From positions 124,001 through 188,000 of the forward strand of contig NZ_QEWW01000004.1 of assembly GCF_003121895.1 (NCBI RefSeq): 64,000 nt of DNA. Direction: 5' to 3'. Source of the DNA: Ignatzschineria cameli. Its GTDB lineage: Bacteria > Pseudomonadota > Gammaproteobacteria > Cardiobacteriales > Wohlfahrtiimonadaceae. The notes beneath the pieces were generated by a model. It did not search any database. It saw nothing but the letters and a program-made list of their open reading frames with translations, and was not told where the DNA came from. The position numbers and the translations under genes were made by a program. Numbering within the stretch: the first letter of the stretch is position 1; every line of letters starts with the position of its first letter. Below are positions 43,772 to 53,802 of this stretch, one piece after another.

Positions 43772-45343
43772 ATGACAAAACTACCTGAAGATTATCGTGC
43801 AGAAAAGAATCGTCCATTTACCGGCGCAGAATATATCGAGAGCTTAAAGGATGAGAGAGAGATCTATATTTACGGCAAACGGGTGAAAGATATTACAACC
43901 CACCCTGCTTTTAGAAACTCTGTCGCCTCTATTGCGAAGCTCTATGATGCGCTTCATGATCCGGCAACAAAAGAGAAATTAACCTGGGAGACCGATACCG
44001 GCAACGGTGGCTATACCCATAAATTCTTCCGTTACGCTAAGAGTCGAGAAGAGTTAAGAGAGCAGATTAGTGCAATCTCTGAGTGGTCAAAATTGACTTA
44101 CGGCTGGATGGGACGCTCTCCCGATTATAAGGCCGCACTCGGGAATACTTTTGGTGTCAATGCCGAATATTATGGTGAGTTTGCTGATAATGCTCGTCGC
44201 TGGTATAAGCGCCTGCAAGAGAGTTGTCTCTATATGAATCATGCGATCGTCAATCCACCGATCGATCGAGCAAAACCGGTCAGTGAGTTGAAAGATGTCT
44301 TTATCACGGTCCAAGAAGAGCGAGAAGATGGAATCATCGTCAGTGGCGCTAAAGTCGTTGCAACAAACTCTGCCTTAACTCACTACAATTTTATCGGTCC
44401 CGGTCCTGCTAACTTAATTGGGGAAGAGCCCTCTTCGGCAATGATGTTTATCGCACCGATGAATGCTAAGGGCGTTAAGTTAATCTGTCGTCCCTCTTAT
44501 GAGTTGATGGCGAGCCTTACCGGCAATGCCTTCGATTATCCTCTCTCAAGCCGCTTTGATGAGAATGATGCGATCCTCATCTTTGATAAGGTCTTTATCC
44601 CTTGGGAAGATGTCTTAATCTATAAAGATCCTAAAAAATGCCAAGCATGGTTTGGGCAAGCAGGATTTGTTCAGCTCTTTCCAATGCAAGCTTGTGCGCG
44701 CTTTGTGGTAAAGCTTGAGTTTATCACCGCCCTTTTAGTCAAAGCGTTAGAATGCACCGGCTCTCTTGAATTCCGAGGTGTTCAAGCACAAGTGGGAGAG
44801 GTTGCAGGTCTACGCAATGCCTTTAGCTCCTTCTTAGAGGCGATGTGGGCAAATTCTAAAGAATGGAATGGTACTTTCCTACCCGACCAAGAGGCCGTTC
44901 ATGCCTATCGCGCTAATGCGCCTGAAGCTTATGCTCGAATTAAAAATATTATTGAAAAGACAGTGGCAAGTGGTTTGATCTATCTTCCTTCAGGATCTCG
45001 TGATCTCCAAGACCCAACACTTGATCATTACTTAAGTATCTATTGTCGAGGTTCCAATGATATTAGCCACACCGATCGTATTAAGATCTTAAAACTTCTC
45101 TGGGATGCTATTGGCACTGAATTTGGCGGACGCCATGAGCTCTATGAGATCAACTATGCCGGAAATCAGGATGATATTCGAACTCAATGTTTAGGTCAGC
45201 TTCGCGCCTCTGGTGAGCTCGATAGAATGATCAGCTTAGTGGATCAATGTCTCTCCGATTATGATGTGGATGGTTGGAAAGTTCCCCACCTACACAATTC
45301 GGATGATATTAATGTGATTGATCAACTCTTAGCAGATCGCTAA
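43772..45343 (+). CDS. two-component flavin monooxygenase, large subunit (HpaB/PheA1 type)
   Basis: A FADH2-dependent aromatic hydroxylase of 523 residues in the 4-hydroxyphenylacetate 3-hydroxylase family (acyl-CoA dehydrogenase fold). Family segments include FTGAEYIESLKDEREIYIYG, YGWMGRSPDYKAALGNTF, IVSGAKVVATNSALTHYNF and SHTDRIKILKLLWDAIGTEF. Its flavin reductase partner is the next gene but one spacer away. No homoprotocatechuate genes are in the window, but a full catechol pathway is, so phenol to catechol is the likeliest reaction. A strong AAAGGAGGG site precedes the ATG. Confidence 0.8.
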   Translation: MTKLPEDYRAEKNRPFTGAEYIESLKDEREIYIYGKRVKDITTHPAFRNSVASIAKLYDALHDPATKEKLTWETDTGNGGYTHKFFRYAKSREELREQISAISEWSKLTYGWMGRSPDYKAALGNTFGVNAEYYGEFADNARRWYKRLQESCLYMNHAIVNPPIDRAKPVSELKDVFITVQEEREDGIIVSGAKVVATNSALTHYNFIGPGPANLIGEEPSSAMMFIAPMNAKGVKLICRPSYELMASLTGNAFDYPLSSRFDENDAILIFDKVFIPWEDVLIYKDPKKCQAWFGQAGFVQLFPMQACARFVVKLEFITALLVKALECTGSLEFRGVQAQVGEVAGLRNAFSSFLEAMWANSKEWNGTFLPDQEAVHAYRANAPEAYARIKNIIEKTVASGLIYLPSGSRDLQDPTLDHYLSIYCRGSNDISHTDRIKILKLLWDAIGTEFGGRHELYEINYAGNQDDIRTQCLGQLRASGELDRMISLVDQCLSDYDVDGWKVPHLHNSDDINVIDQLLADR

Positions 45344-45450
45344 TAACGACTCAATAATCAATCTCTTATCGATACCCTTTCTGTTGTAGCTCCTTGATGC
45401 TCAAGCGTTGAAGCTACAATAGAGAGGAGAATAAAAATGATAAGACTTGA

Positions 45451-45474
45451 GATCGAAGTTTAGATCGAAGTTGA
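45451..45474. repeat. 12-bp tandem duplication between monooxygenase genes
   Basis: GATCGAAGTTTA followed by GATCGAAGTTGA. An inverted repeat TTGTAGCT/AGCTACAA (45384-45391 and 45412-45419) lies in the same spacer, without a T run. Confidence 0.7.
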
Positions 45475-45547
45475 GATAAATGTAGAGCTCAGAATCGATT
45501 GATTCGTTGATTCTGAGTGAATTGAGTCATCATCAAAGGAGGAGAAG

Positions 45548-46060
45548 ATGAATAAACCTCAACTAACCCCCATTCAGCAGCAATTTCGCGATGCCATGAG
45601 TTCGCTCTCGGCGGCAGTTAATATTATTACGACTAATGGTCGTGCGGGAAAATGTGGCTTAACCGCTACAGCAGTCTGTTCAATTACCGACTCACCCCCA
45701 ACAGTTATGATTGCTGTCAATCGGCATAGTAAAACAAATGCAACGCTCAAAGAAAATGGTGTTGTTGCGATCAATATATTAGCTAAAGAGCATGAGGAGA
45801 CAGCAAAAGATTTTGCCGGATTCACCCAACTCGATATCGAAGAACGCTTTCGTCGTCATGCCTGGTGTGAAGGTGTCCATCGCCTCCCCATTCTAGAAGA
45901 TTCTTTAGCGAACCTTCAGGGCAAAATTATCCAAACGATGGAGATGGGAACCCACACCCTCTTCTTTATTGAGCTCTTTGAGATACGAAACCGCAATGGC
46001 GGCGCGGCTCTTGCCTATTTCTCTCGTGCGTTTCATGCCATTGGTGAAGAGATGCGATAA
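45548..46060 (+). CDS. flavin reductase, small component (HpaC/PheA2 type)
   Basis: A 170-residue NAD(P)H:flavin reductase that supplies reduced FAD to the monooxygenase. Family marks are FRDAMSSLSAAVNIITTNGRAGKCGLTATAVCSITDSPPTVMIAVN, which covers flavin binding, and LANLQGKIIQTMEMGTHTLFFIEL. AAAGGAGGAG lies before ATG 45548. It sits 204 bp after the large subunit on the same strand and ends at a terminator shared with the convergent AraC gene. Confidence 0.88.
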   Translation: MNKPQLTPIQQQFRDAMSSLSAAVNIITTNGRAGKCGLTATAVCSITDSPPTVMIAVNRHSKTNATLKENGVVAINILAKEHEETAKDFAGFTQLDIEERFRRHAWCEGVHRLPILEDSLANLQGKIIQTMEMGTHTLFFIELFEIRNRNGGAALAYFSRAFHAIGEEMR

Positions 46061-46221
46061 CTAAAATCAGCGCTCAACATCTTCAAAAGCGAATGCTCAG
46101 CATAAGAAGCGCGCAAAGATACAAAGATACAACGATAAGATCGATAGTGATTCATGCTGAAGCAGATCAGGGATAGATCATAATAGGTCTGAAATAGAGC
46201 AAGCCTAACAACCACAATATC

Positions 46222-46263
46222 GATATTGATATTGATATTGATATTGATATTGATATTGATTTT
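46222..46263. repeat. hexanucleotide tandem repeat (GATATT)6
   Basis: Six perfect GATATT units, then GATTTT, between convergent genes. An open frame through it that gives an Asn-Ile repeat is an artefact. Confidence 0.95.
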
Positions 46264-46277
46264 AATAACAATTTTAA

Positions 46278-46322
46278 TAAAAAATGAGAGAGTAACGGCC
46301 ATTACTCTCTCATCTCTTTTTT
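46278..46322. terminator. bidirectional terminator between flavin reductase and AraC genes
   Basis: ATGAGAGAGTAA / TTACTCTCTCAT 12-bp perfect stem with T tracts on both sides. Confidence 0.88.
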
Positions 46323-46344
46323 CAGCCTCTCACGTCTCTCCTCT

Positions 46345-47325
46345 TCAATCACACGCTTCTAGATCATGATTCGGCACGATCTCTTCATCTCGATTATTAT
46401 CATCAATTTTTTGCCGATATGCCGTTGGCGTAATGGCCGCATGACGTTTAAAAAAGCGGGTAAAATAAGAGGAATCCTTAAATCCCAATTGATGTGCGAT
46501 CTCAATAATTGAGAGTGATTGGTACTTTAAGTAAAATTCCGCCTCTTTCACAAGACGCTGTGCAACATACTCTTTTGCCGGCAATCCCCCCAGCTCCCGG
46601 CAGATATTATTGAGGGTCGAAACCGTGATATTGAGATGCTTTGCATAAAGGGGTAATGCCCAATGCTCGCGAAAATGCTCATCAATAAGATGAAGATAAC
46701 GCCGAAACTTCTCCGCATGTCGATGCTGACAGAGAAAGAGTGCCGATCCATGATGTGCTAAACGAAAAGAGACAATGTAAGCGAGCCGAATCCAACAGAG
46801 TAACAGCGCTCTAAGCCCCAAACTCTCCTCTTTGGCGATCTCTTCTTGAATTGATATTAAAGCATTCTCTAAAATAGCAATTTCTGAATGATTCTCCCGC
46901 TTTAACGCAAGATCGAGAATAAATGCCTCATCACGATAAGAGCGAGTGGCATCTGGCAATTTATTGAGAATATCCACCAATATCTCTTTAGAAATAAAGA
47001 GAAGATGTCCTTTGACCTTGCCGCGAACGGTTATTTTTTGAGCTCGACCTGGTGCCGCGTAATAGATAAAGGGACGATCACGAATCACGTTTTTCTGCGA
47101 AGCATGCTCTAAGATAGCCTCCCCTTCAGTGATATAGAGCAGTTGATAGAAGCTATTGCGTGTTGAATTTCGCGTTCTATCATAGAGAATATTCTGCTCC
47201 ATCTTTGAGGCCGAAGCCTCATTGCTTGAGATCTCTTCTAAAGATTCATAGATAAAACCTAAATTCTCCCCAATGGTACTCTTAACAATTGGAAGATTAT
47301 CGGGCAACAACTGACTCAATATCAT
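46345..47325 (-). CDS. AraC family transcriptional regulator
   Basis: A 326-residue regulator with an N-terminal cupin-like sensor (FYQLLYITEGEAILEHA) and a C-terminal double HTH (LPLYAKHLNITVSTLNNICREL and SIIEIAHQLGFKDSSYFTRFFKRHAAITPTAYR). It resembles HpaA-type activators of aromatic hydroxylases. It lies convergent to the two-component monooxygenase, which makes that operon its likely target, with the phenolic substrate or product as effector. Confidence 0.83.
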   Translation of the reverse strand: MILSQLLPDNLPIVKSTIGENLGFIYESLEEISSNEASASKMEQNILYDRTRNSTRNSFYQLLYITEGEAILEHASQKNVIRDRPFIYYAAPGRAQKITVRGKVKGHLLFISKEILVDILNKLPDATRSYRDEAFILDLALKRENHSEIAILENALISIQEEIAKEESLGLRALLLCWIRLAYIVSFRLAHHGSALFLCQHRHAEKFRRYLHLIDEHFREHWALPLYAKHLNITVSTLNNICRELGGLPAKEYVAQRLVKEAEFYLKYQSLSIIEIAHQLGFKDSSYFTRFFKRHAAITPTAYRQKIDDNNRDEEIVPNHDLEACD

Positions 47326-47407
47326 TATTCGCTCCTCTGTCTACTAGATCGACCGCTGAGAGCAGATCCCCCATTAGAGAGATGATCTGCTCTATTTAAA
47401 TGCCTCT

Positions 47408-49015
47408 TTAGATCAATTCTGCCGCTAAATCTGCCTCAAAAATTAAGGGGAATAGCAGATAGATAAAGAGAATGATCAAAAAGAGGGTCACGATAGTTAA
47501 AAAGGTTCCTTTCGATAACATATCTCTAAAGGTGATCTTTCCGGTTGCAAAGATAATGGCATTACTCGGCGTACTAATGGGCATCATATAGGCAAACCCG
47601 GCACCAAGTGCTGAGGCCGCCATCAATGGTAGAGGATGCGCATCTGTTGCAACCGCTAAAGTAATTGCAATAGGAAGAAGGATCGTTCCTGTTGCGGTAT
47701 TAGGCGTAACCTGCGTCATTAAGATACTAATGATTGTCATTGAGCAGAGGACTAGGAAATAAGAGGTTCCCCGCAATGCTAAGAGCTGATCACCGGCCCA
47801 AGTGGAGAGATCAGTCTTGGCAAATCCGGTTGCAATAGCCATTCCACCGCCCACTAATAAGAGCACATCCCACGGCATCTTCTTCAAAGAAGTCCCATCA
47901 AGAAGGCGCCCATTATCACCACGTCTTGTAGGAACAAGATAGAGAAGAATCGCGCCGGCAATGGCAATCATAGTATCGCTAATACCAGGAATAACCCCCA
48001 CCCAAAGAAATGAACGAGAGATCCAGAAGAATGCCGTTAAGATAAAGATTAGAGAGACCATCTTCTCTTCATAACTCATCGGCCCTAAATCTTTACGGGT
48101 CTGCTCAATAAAAGCGACACTGCCTGAAAGTTTCTTCACCTTCAAAGGGTAGGCAATTCGCGTAAGATAGAAAGAGGCACAGATCATCAAGAGCGAGATC
48201 AAAGGTACGGCAAAGAGCATCCAACGCGCAAAGGAGATATCGATGCCTAACAGCTCTTTTGAGAGCCCTGCTAGGATCAGATTAGTAGGCGTTCCAATCA
48301 ATGTCGCACTACCACCAATCGTGGCACCAAAACCGATCGCAAAGATAATCGATTTTTGTACCTTAATCTCCTCTTCAGCACTATGCCCTGCTTCTTCGCG
48401 CATCAGCTCAATCACTTTACTTGCAATAGCCGTTCCAATCGGAATCATTAAAAGTGCCGTTGCCGTATTAGAGACCCACATCGATAAGAAACCGGTCGCT
48501 AACATAAAGCCGATAATAAGCCCGGATAGACTCGTTCCCACAAGACTGATCACCGTAATTGCGATTCGCTCATGAAGCCGCCAACGTTCAAGTGCTAAAG
48601 CGATAGCAAAGCCCCCTAAAAAGAGGAAGTTTAGAGGATCGGCGTAGCTTGTTGCAGCCTCTTTCCCTGTTACATTGGTAAAGATCGGCAATAAGATAAT
48701 CGGCAGTAGTGAAGTAATCCCTAGCGGAAGCACCTCTAAAATCCACCAGATAGCAACCCACGTAATGGTCGCCAATACGCCTCGACCAGCCTCACTTAAT
48801 CCCTCTAGTGGGAAGACCCAGTAGATTAAGATAAAGAGTAATGGTCCCAATATTAATCCCAAAAATTGGGTGAAACTATAGGTCTTACGAAGCTCCGGAT
48901 TTAAACCGGTTTCATTATTAATACCCCCTGTAAACAGCATTCTTAGCCGTTTCATGGTCAGCATCTCTTTTGATCTATGATGGGAGTCCCATAGATAGTT
49001 ATTAATTTTTTTCAT
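47408..49015 (-). CDS. DASS (SLC13/CitT-like) anion:Na+ symporter
   Basis: An inner-membrane carrier of 535 residues. Diagnostic segments are WWILEVLPLGITSLLPIILLPI, FLGGFAIALALERWRLHERIA, FMLATGFLSMWVSNTATALLMIPIGTA (SNT motif) and QVTPNTATGTILLPIA, the second transport motif. Dicarboxylates, citrate or sulfate are typical substrates. The open start is ATG 49015 with AGAGAG upstream, and an inner ATG at 48961 is possible. It sits downstream of the catechol genes and might import or export a pathway acid. Confidence 0.85.
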   Translation of the reverse strand: MKKINNYLWDSHHRSKEMLTMKRLRMLFTGGINNETGLNPELRKTYSFTQFLGLILGPLLFILIYWVFPLEGLSEAGRGVLATITWVAIWWILEVLPLGITSLLPIILLPIFTNVTGKEAATSYADPLNFLFLGGFAIALALERWRLHERIAITVISLVGTSLSGLIIGFMLATGFLSMWVSNTATALLMIPIGTAIASKVIELMREEAGHSAEEEIKVQKSIIFAIGFGATIGGSATLIGTPTNLILAGLSKELLGIDISFARWMLFAVPLISLLMICASFYLTRIAYPLKVKKLSGSVAFIEQTRKDLGPMSYEEKMVSLIFILTAFFWISRSFLWVGVIPGISDTMIAIAGAILLYLVPTRRGDNGRLLDGTSLKKMPWDVLLLVGGGMAIATGFAKTDLSTWAGDQLLALRGTSYFLVLCSMTIISILMTQVTPNTATGTILLPIAITLAVATDAHPLPLMAASALGAGFAYMMPISTPSNAIIFATGKITFRDMLSKGTFLTIVTLFLIILFIYLLFPLIFEADLAAELI

Positions 49016-49503
49016 GCTATCTCTCTTCTAACCTCGGGAGGTCTCTTCTCTTCAATACAATTGACTTAATTGACTTAATTGACTTAATTGACTTATTATC
49101 TGCAACATTAACCTTGCTCTCTGACCGGTCTGTTGCTTTATCTATTATTTTTTACAAACGGTAAGGCGCTTAACCTCTTTGCTATTTTTTTAGCTCAGCC
49201 AACGTAACCATCTCGAATATATCGATCCATTACTCCAATAGACTGGCCTAAAATCCACCTCCTTCTCTGCCAAATCCTCTTCTAAATCCTTTACCAAACC
49301 AGCCCGCTTAACCCCAAAAACCAATAACCATTACCCATCCTTTATCGGTGATCCTCTATTCAAACGACCAAAAACTCTTAGAAAGCTTTTAGAATTTTTA
49401 GATCTTTTAGAACTTTTAAAAGATAAGATCCATAAGGAGAACGCCCCTACTTAAAGAGGCGCTCTATTGATCGATTTACAGATAGATACTATCAAGCTGA
49501 TAG
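49016..49503. other. long spacer with 9-bp tandem repeat
   Basis: TTGACTTAA three times and TTGACTTAT once stand in tandem (49061-49096) upstream of the DASS gene. The TTGAC core could also act as repeated -35 elements on the plus strand. No gene is seen. Confidence 0.6.
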
Positions 49504-50829
49504 CTACATAAAGGAGAGTCCCGTAAAGGTTAACGAGATAATGATGCCCGATAAGAAGAGCCAAATAAGACAATATCCCATAATGTCACGAGCAGATAAG
49601 CCGGCAACCCCAAGAAGTGGTAATGCCCAGAAAGGTTGAATCTGATTCGTCCAAGCATCTCCCCAAGCAAATGCCATAATCGTTTGAGGTAGATCCGCTT
49701 TTAATGCCATAGCTGCCTCAATCATAACAGGCCCTTGGATAGCCCATTGCCCACCCCCTGAAGGAATAAAAATATTGACTAATCCCGCTGCAATAAAGGT
49801 CATGAAAGGGAAGGTATGCTCGGTTGAAATCGTGATAAACCAGTCAGCAAAAATCATCACCAATCCAGAACTTGCCATCATTCCCGCAACACCTGCATAG
49901 AGTGGAAATTGAATAATGATTCCTCGAGTTGCAACTATCCCCTCTTTAACGACATCTAAAAAAGCAGCTGGACTTCGATGAAGTAGAAGTGCTAAAGAGA
50001 GAAAAATAAGAATAATCATATTAAGATTCAGGTTAAACCCTAGATCCTTAAAATGACTAATAATATAGATCACTGGCATTGCCGCTAATAGTAGATTAAC
50101 CCAATAGCTATGCTCTAAACGCTCAGCAAAAGTCATCTCTTTTTTACTCTTACCGATATCGCCATACACTTTCTCTGCTTCATCATCACCTTGATACTCG
50201 ACAATATTCTCTTTTTTAGGTGTCATACTAATAAAAAGCAGAATTAGAGCGATTAAAATTACTATCGATAAGGTAATATTCCAACCAGAATAGAGTGTTT
50301 CAGTGACCGGGATGATTCCAATTTTATCCTCTAAGAAATGCCCGGGAGTAGCAACAACAAGAGGAATAGATGAGGAAGGTCCTCGAACTAACTCCGCCCC
50401 ATAAGCAACGGCGACCACCATCGGGAAATGAAGACCTTTCATCTTCTTCCCCATCTCTTTTGCTAAGATAGCACCAACAACAAAACCAAATCCCCAGTTG
50501 ATATAACAAGCAATAAAAGAGATTAAACCCACTAGTGCTAAGGCTTGACGTGGATTCTTAGGAAGATCTGTCAAAAAAGTTAAAATCTTTCGGGCAATAG
50601 GTGTTAATGCTAGAGCATAACCGGTCAAAAGAACTAAAGTCATCTGCATTCCAAAGGTAAAAAGAGACGAGAAGCCTTTTCCCCAATGATTCGCCATATC
50701 GATAGATGATTGCTCGGCGACAGTGAGCCCCAAAACAAAAACAATGACTGTTAAAAAAATAGCTAAAATGAGCGCATCAGGAAGATAGCGCTGCATGATG
50801 CGAACTGTAAAATTTGTTAATTTATCCAC
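49504..50829 (-). CDS. atoE: AtoE family short-chain fatty acid transporter
   Basis: A 441-residue membrane protein of the TIGR00366 type. YLPDALILAIFLTVIVFVLGL, ISFIACYINWGFGFVVGAILAKEM, ELVRGPSSSIPLVVATPGHFLE and FIPSGGGQWAIQGPVMIEAA are family hallmarks. In E. coli AtoE accompanies acetoacetate CoA-transferase and thiolase. Here it follows pcaI-pcaJ-pcaF by 67 bp, so it may import 3-oxoadipate-like or short-chain acids for the same enzymes. Confidence 0.87.
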   Translation of the reverse strand: MDKLTNFTVRIMQRYLPDALILAIFLTVIVFVLGLTVAEQSSIDMANHWGKGFSSLFTFGMQMTLVLLTGYALALTPIARKILTFLTDLPKNPRQALALVGLISFIACYINWGFGFVVGAILAKEMGKKMKGLHFPMVVAVAYGAELVRGPSSSIPLVVATPGHFLEDKIGIIPVTETLYSGWNITLSIVILIALILLFISMTPKKENIVEYQGDDEAEKVYGDIGKSKKEMTFAERLEHSYWVNLLLAAMPVIYIISHFKDLGFNLNLNMIILIFLSLALLLHRSPAAFLDVVKEGIVATRGIIIQFPLYAGVAGMMASSGLVMIFADWFITISTEHTFPFMTFIAAGLVNIFIPSGGGQWAIQGPVMIEAAMALKADLPQTIMAFAWGDAWTNQIQPFWALPLLGVAGLSARDIMGYCLIWLFLSGIIISLTFTGLSFM

Positions 50830-50896
50830 AACTCCTCCTTAGGAAGTTATTCTATTCATATGACCTTGAAAGGATCGATACTTGTTTCGTTCGCAA

Positions 50897-52108
50897 CTAG
50901 ACTCGTTCAATAATCAAGGCAATACCTTGCCCGACACCGATACACATGGTACAGAGTGCATAACGCCCCTCTCGGCGCTGTAATTCATTGAGCGCGGCGA
51001 TCACTAATCGTGCGCCAGAAGCCCCTAAGGGATGACCGAGAGCAATGGCTCCACCATTGGGATTGATACGCGCATCATCATCTTTTAAGCCTAATTCTCG
51101 AATACAGGCTAATGCTTGGGCAGCAAATGCCTCATTAAGCTCAATAACATCCATCTCTGCTAAAGTTAGATCGCATCGTTTTAATAGCTTTTTAACTGCC
51201 GGAACTGGGCCGATTCCCATCACTGAGGGCTCAACTCCCATGCTCTGCATACCGACAATACGTGCCCTAGGCGTTAAACCATATTCAGCAACAGCTCTAT
51301 CTGAGGCGATTAGAAGTGCTGCGGCACCATCATTAATCCCAGAGGCATTACCGGCAGTAATAACACCCTCTTTTTTAACAAAGGGCTTCAATTTTGCTAA
51401 CCCTTCTAAGGTTGTTGTGGGACGCAGATGCTCATCTTTTGCGATCACCAGATCATCTCCTCTGCGCTGAGGAATATGTACCGCCATAATCTCTTCTGCT
51501 AAATATCCCGCTGCTTCCGCTTTTGCCGCTTTCATCTGGCTCGCATAGGCAAAAGCATCCTGATCTTCTCGGGAGATCTGATAACGCTCTGCCACATTCT
51601 CTGCCGTCTCCGGCATTGTCTCTGTGCCATAGTGTTGATCTAACTTAGGATTGATAAAGCGCCATCCCATTGTGGTATCTTCCATAATCTGCCCACGACC
51701 GAAAGCGCTATCGCTCTTCCCTACCACAAAAGGAGAGCGAGTCATCGATTCAACACCGCCGGCAATCATTAGATCTGCCTCTCCAGCTTTGATAGCACGA
51801 GCTGCAGAGCCGATCGCCTCTAAGCTCGATCCACATAGACGATTGACCGTCACCCCCGGAACCTCTTGGGGTAATCCTGCCAATAATGCAGCCATACGCG
51901 CAACGTTACGATTATCTTCCCCTGCCTGATTTGCACAGCCCAAAATAACATCATCAATTACATCCCACTTCAGGTCAGGATGTCGGCGCATCAACTCCGT
52001 AATAGGTAGTGCGGCTAAATCATCAGCACGAACCGTTGCTAATCCACCACCATATCGACCAAAGGGGGTACGAATGGCATCACAAATATAAGCATTTCTC
52101 TCTCTCAT
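50897..52108 (-). CDS. pcaF: 3-oxoadipyl-CoA thiolase
   Basis: Cleaves 3-oxoadipyl-CoA to succinyl-CoA and acetyl-CoA, the last pathway step. The start ERNAYICDAIRTPFGRYGG is that of PcaF. The acylated Cys is in NRLCGSSLEAIG, the His in GGAIALGHPLGASGARL, and the second Cys in CTMCIGVGQG. MEDTTMGWRFINP and MGIGPVPAVKKLL favour PcaF over AtoB. It lies 82 bp after pcaJ. Confidence 0.93.
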   Translation of the reverse strand: MRERNAYICDAIRTPFGRYGGGLATVRADDLAALPITELMRRHPDLKWDVIDDVILGCANQAGEDNRNVARMAALLAGLPQEVPGVTVNRLCGSSLEAIGSAARAIKAGEADLMIAGGVESMTRSPFVVGKSDSAFGRGQIMEDTTMGWRFINPKLDQHYGTETMPETAENVAERYQISREDQDAFAYASQMKAAKAEAAGYLAEEIMAVHIPQRRGDDLVIAKDEHLRPTTTLEGLAKLKPFVKKEGVITAGNASGINDGAAALLIASDRAVAEYGLTPRARIVGMQSMGVEPSVMGIGPVPAVKKLLKRCDLTLAEMDVIELNEAFAAQALACIRELGLKDDDARINPNGGAIALGHPLGASGARLVIAALNELQRREGRYALCTMCIGVGQGIALIIERV

Positions 52109-52190
52109 CTTCTCTTCTCTCTTCTCAACTCTTCTCTACTCTTCTCTACTCGTCTCTATTTTCTCAATGCACTTAAGATAATGCTCTACG

Positions 52191-52862
52191 CTATAAGGCT
52201 TTACGCTCAGAAGTTGCATCGATTAAGGGGGCATCAGTTACCGCTTCTAACTCAGGGAAGGTAATTCCCCCGAAAAGCTCGGTCACATAGAGTTTTTGAT
52301 CACGCACATCAATCACCGCAAGATCGGTGTAGATTCGATCAACACACCCAATGCCGGTTAAGGGATAGGTACAGTTTTTAACGATTTTCGGCGTACCATC
52401 ACGCGTTGTATGATTGGTCGCAACCCAGACATTTTTCGCACCAATAGCTAAATCCATCGCTCCACCAACAGCAGGAATTGCATCAGGTTCGCCGGTATGC
52501 CAATTTGCAAGATCTCCATTTTCTGCAATTTGAAATGCCCCTAAGACACAGATGTCGATATGACCGCCTCGCATCATGGTAAAAGAGTCACCGTGATGGA
52601 AGTAACTTCCCCCTGGCAACAAGGTTACTAGCTCTTTTCCGGCATTAATAAGGTCAGGATCTTCCTCTCCTGGTGCCGGTGATGGCCCCATCCCTAATAA
52701 TCCATTTTCACTATGGAGAAAGATCTCCTTATCATCCCCTAAATAGTTGGCAATTGAGGTTGGAAGACCGATCCCTAAATTGACATAAGCACCGTCAAAG
52801 ATATCTTCAGCAACTCTAGCGGCAATCTCATTTCTCGTTAATGGCGTATAATTTTTTGTCAT
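52191..52862 (-). CDS. pcaJ: 3-oxoadipate CoA-transferase subunit B
   Basis: The beta subunit that carries the catalytic glutamate, in LHSENGLLGMGPSPAPGEEDPDL (SENG motif). It transfers CoA from succinyl-CoA to 3-oxoadipate together with subunit A, whose gene ends 9 bp upstream. The length of 223 residues is normal. MMRGGHIDICVLGAFQI is conserved in the family. Confidence 0.92.
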   Translation of the reverse strand: MTKNYTPLTRNEIAARVAEDIFDGAYVNLGIGLPTSIANYLGDDKEIFLHSENGLLGMGPSPAPGEEDPDLINAGKELVTLLPGGSYFHHGDSFTMMRGGHIDICVLGAFQIAENGDLANWHTGEPDAIPAVGGAMDLAIGAKNVWVATNHTTRDGTPKIVKNCTYPLTGIGCVDRIYTDLAVIDVRDQKLYVTELFGGITFPELEAVTDAPLIDATSERKAL

Positions 52863-52871
52863 CTCTCTTCC

Positions 52872-53534
52872 CTATTGAATTTCCACAACATCAGTTACAA
52901 ATATGCCGGGGGTTACTATACATTCCGGATCTAAAGCGCCCACTTCGACCACCTCATTGACCTGTGCAATGGTATATGTGGCAGCAGCAGCCATAATAGG
53001 GCCAAAGTTTCGTGCTGTTTTACGGTAGATAAGATTCCCGTAACGATCACCTTTATGCGCCTTAATAAGCGCAAAGTCAGCAGTGATGGGATACTCTAAA
53101 ACATAGTGTTTACCATTGATCTCGCGCGTCTCTTTCCCCTTTGCTAACTCTGTTCCATAACCTGTTGGGGTAAAAATGGCGCCAAAACCCGATCCTGCCG
53201 CTTGAATTCTCGCTGCGAGATTACCTTGCGGCACAAGCTCTAGCTCAATCTCCCCGGCACGATAGAGCGCATCGAAGATGTAGGAGTCAGACTGCCGTGG
53301 AAAGGAGCAGATAATCTTCTTAACACGTTTTGCTTTTAAGAGTGCCGCTAAGCCAATATCGCCATTGCCGGCATTATTATTGATAATGGTTAGATCTGTG
53401 GCGCCATGCTCAATCAGCGCATCTATGAGTTCAGCAGGCTGCCCTGCCGTCCCAAAGCCGCCAATCATAACGGTGGCGCCATCGAAAATCTTTTCGATTG
53501 CTGCGTGAATAGATGGGCTAATTTTATTAATCAT
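52872..53534 (-). CDS. pcaI: 3-oxoadipate CoA-transferase subunit A
   Basis: The alpha subunit, 220 residues. The glycine loop VMIGGFGTAGQPAELIDALI and SFPRQSDSYIFDALYRAGEIELELVPQG are typical of PcaI/CatI rather than AtoD. It forms a tight pair with subunit B. Confidence 0.92.
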   Translation of the reverse strand: MINKISPSIHAAIEKIFDGATVMIGGFGTAGQPAELIDALIEHGATDLTIINNNAGNGDIGLAALLKAKRVKKIICSFPRQSDSYIFDALYRAGEIELELVPQGNLAARIQAAGSGFGAIFTPTGYGTELAKGKETREINGKHYVLEYPITADFALIKAHKGDRYGNLIYRKTARNFGPIMAAAATYTIAQVNEVVEVGALDPECIVTPGIFVTDVVEIQ

Positions 53535-53802
53535 ATTGATCCCTTATTGAATATCCCTTTATGAAAAAATTTAGGCGTAAGAGGGGAGACTCCAATCACC
53601 TTAAGATGTTGGTTCTATTGCACTTTAGTGCAGTTTGATCGGCTTTTATTACTATTTTTCGCTTCTGTTGTCGTTGCTGATATCGCTTTTACGATACTCT
53701 CATCACTCTACTCATTTAATTATTGAACAACTGATTCGTCGTTACTTATTCGTCATTACTTATTTGTTCGTTATTTATTCTTTACCTATGAGTTAGAGAG
53801 AT
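53535..53802. other. spacer upstream of pcaI
   Basis: No gene. ATTCGTCGTTACTT and ATTCGTCATTACTT stand in tandem at 53734-53761, another near-perfect duplication. Confidence 0.5.

Noticed and set aside
46033-46302. Minus-strand frame encoding an Asn-Ile repeat
   Set aside because: It is only the translation of the (GATATT)6 repeat between convergent genes.
49061-49096. CRISPR-like or iteron array from the TTGACTTAA repeats
   Set aside because: Copies are directly adjacent without spacers and too short for a CRISPR. No replication gene is near, so a simple tandem repeat is the sober reading.
52109-52190. Possible small RNA in the CT-rich spacer between pcaJ and pcaF
   Set aside because: It only shows loose CTTCTCT repeats. 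No hairpin or promoter is visible.
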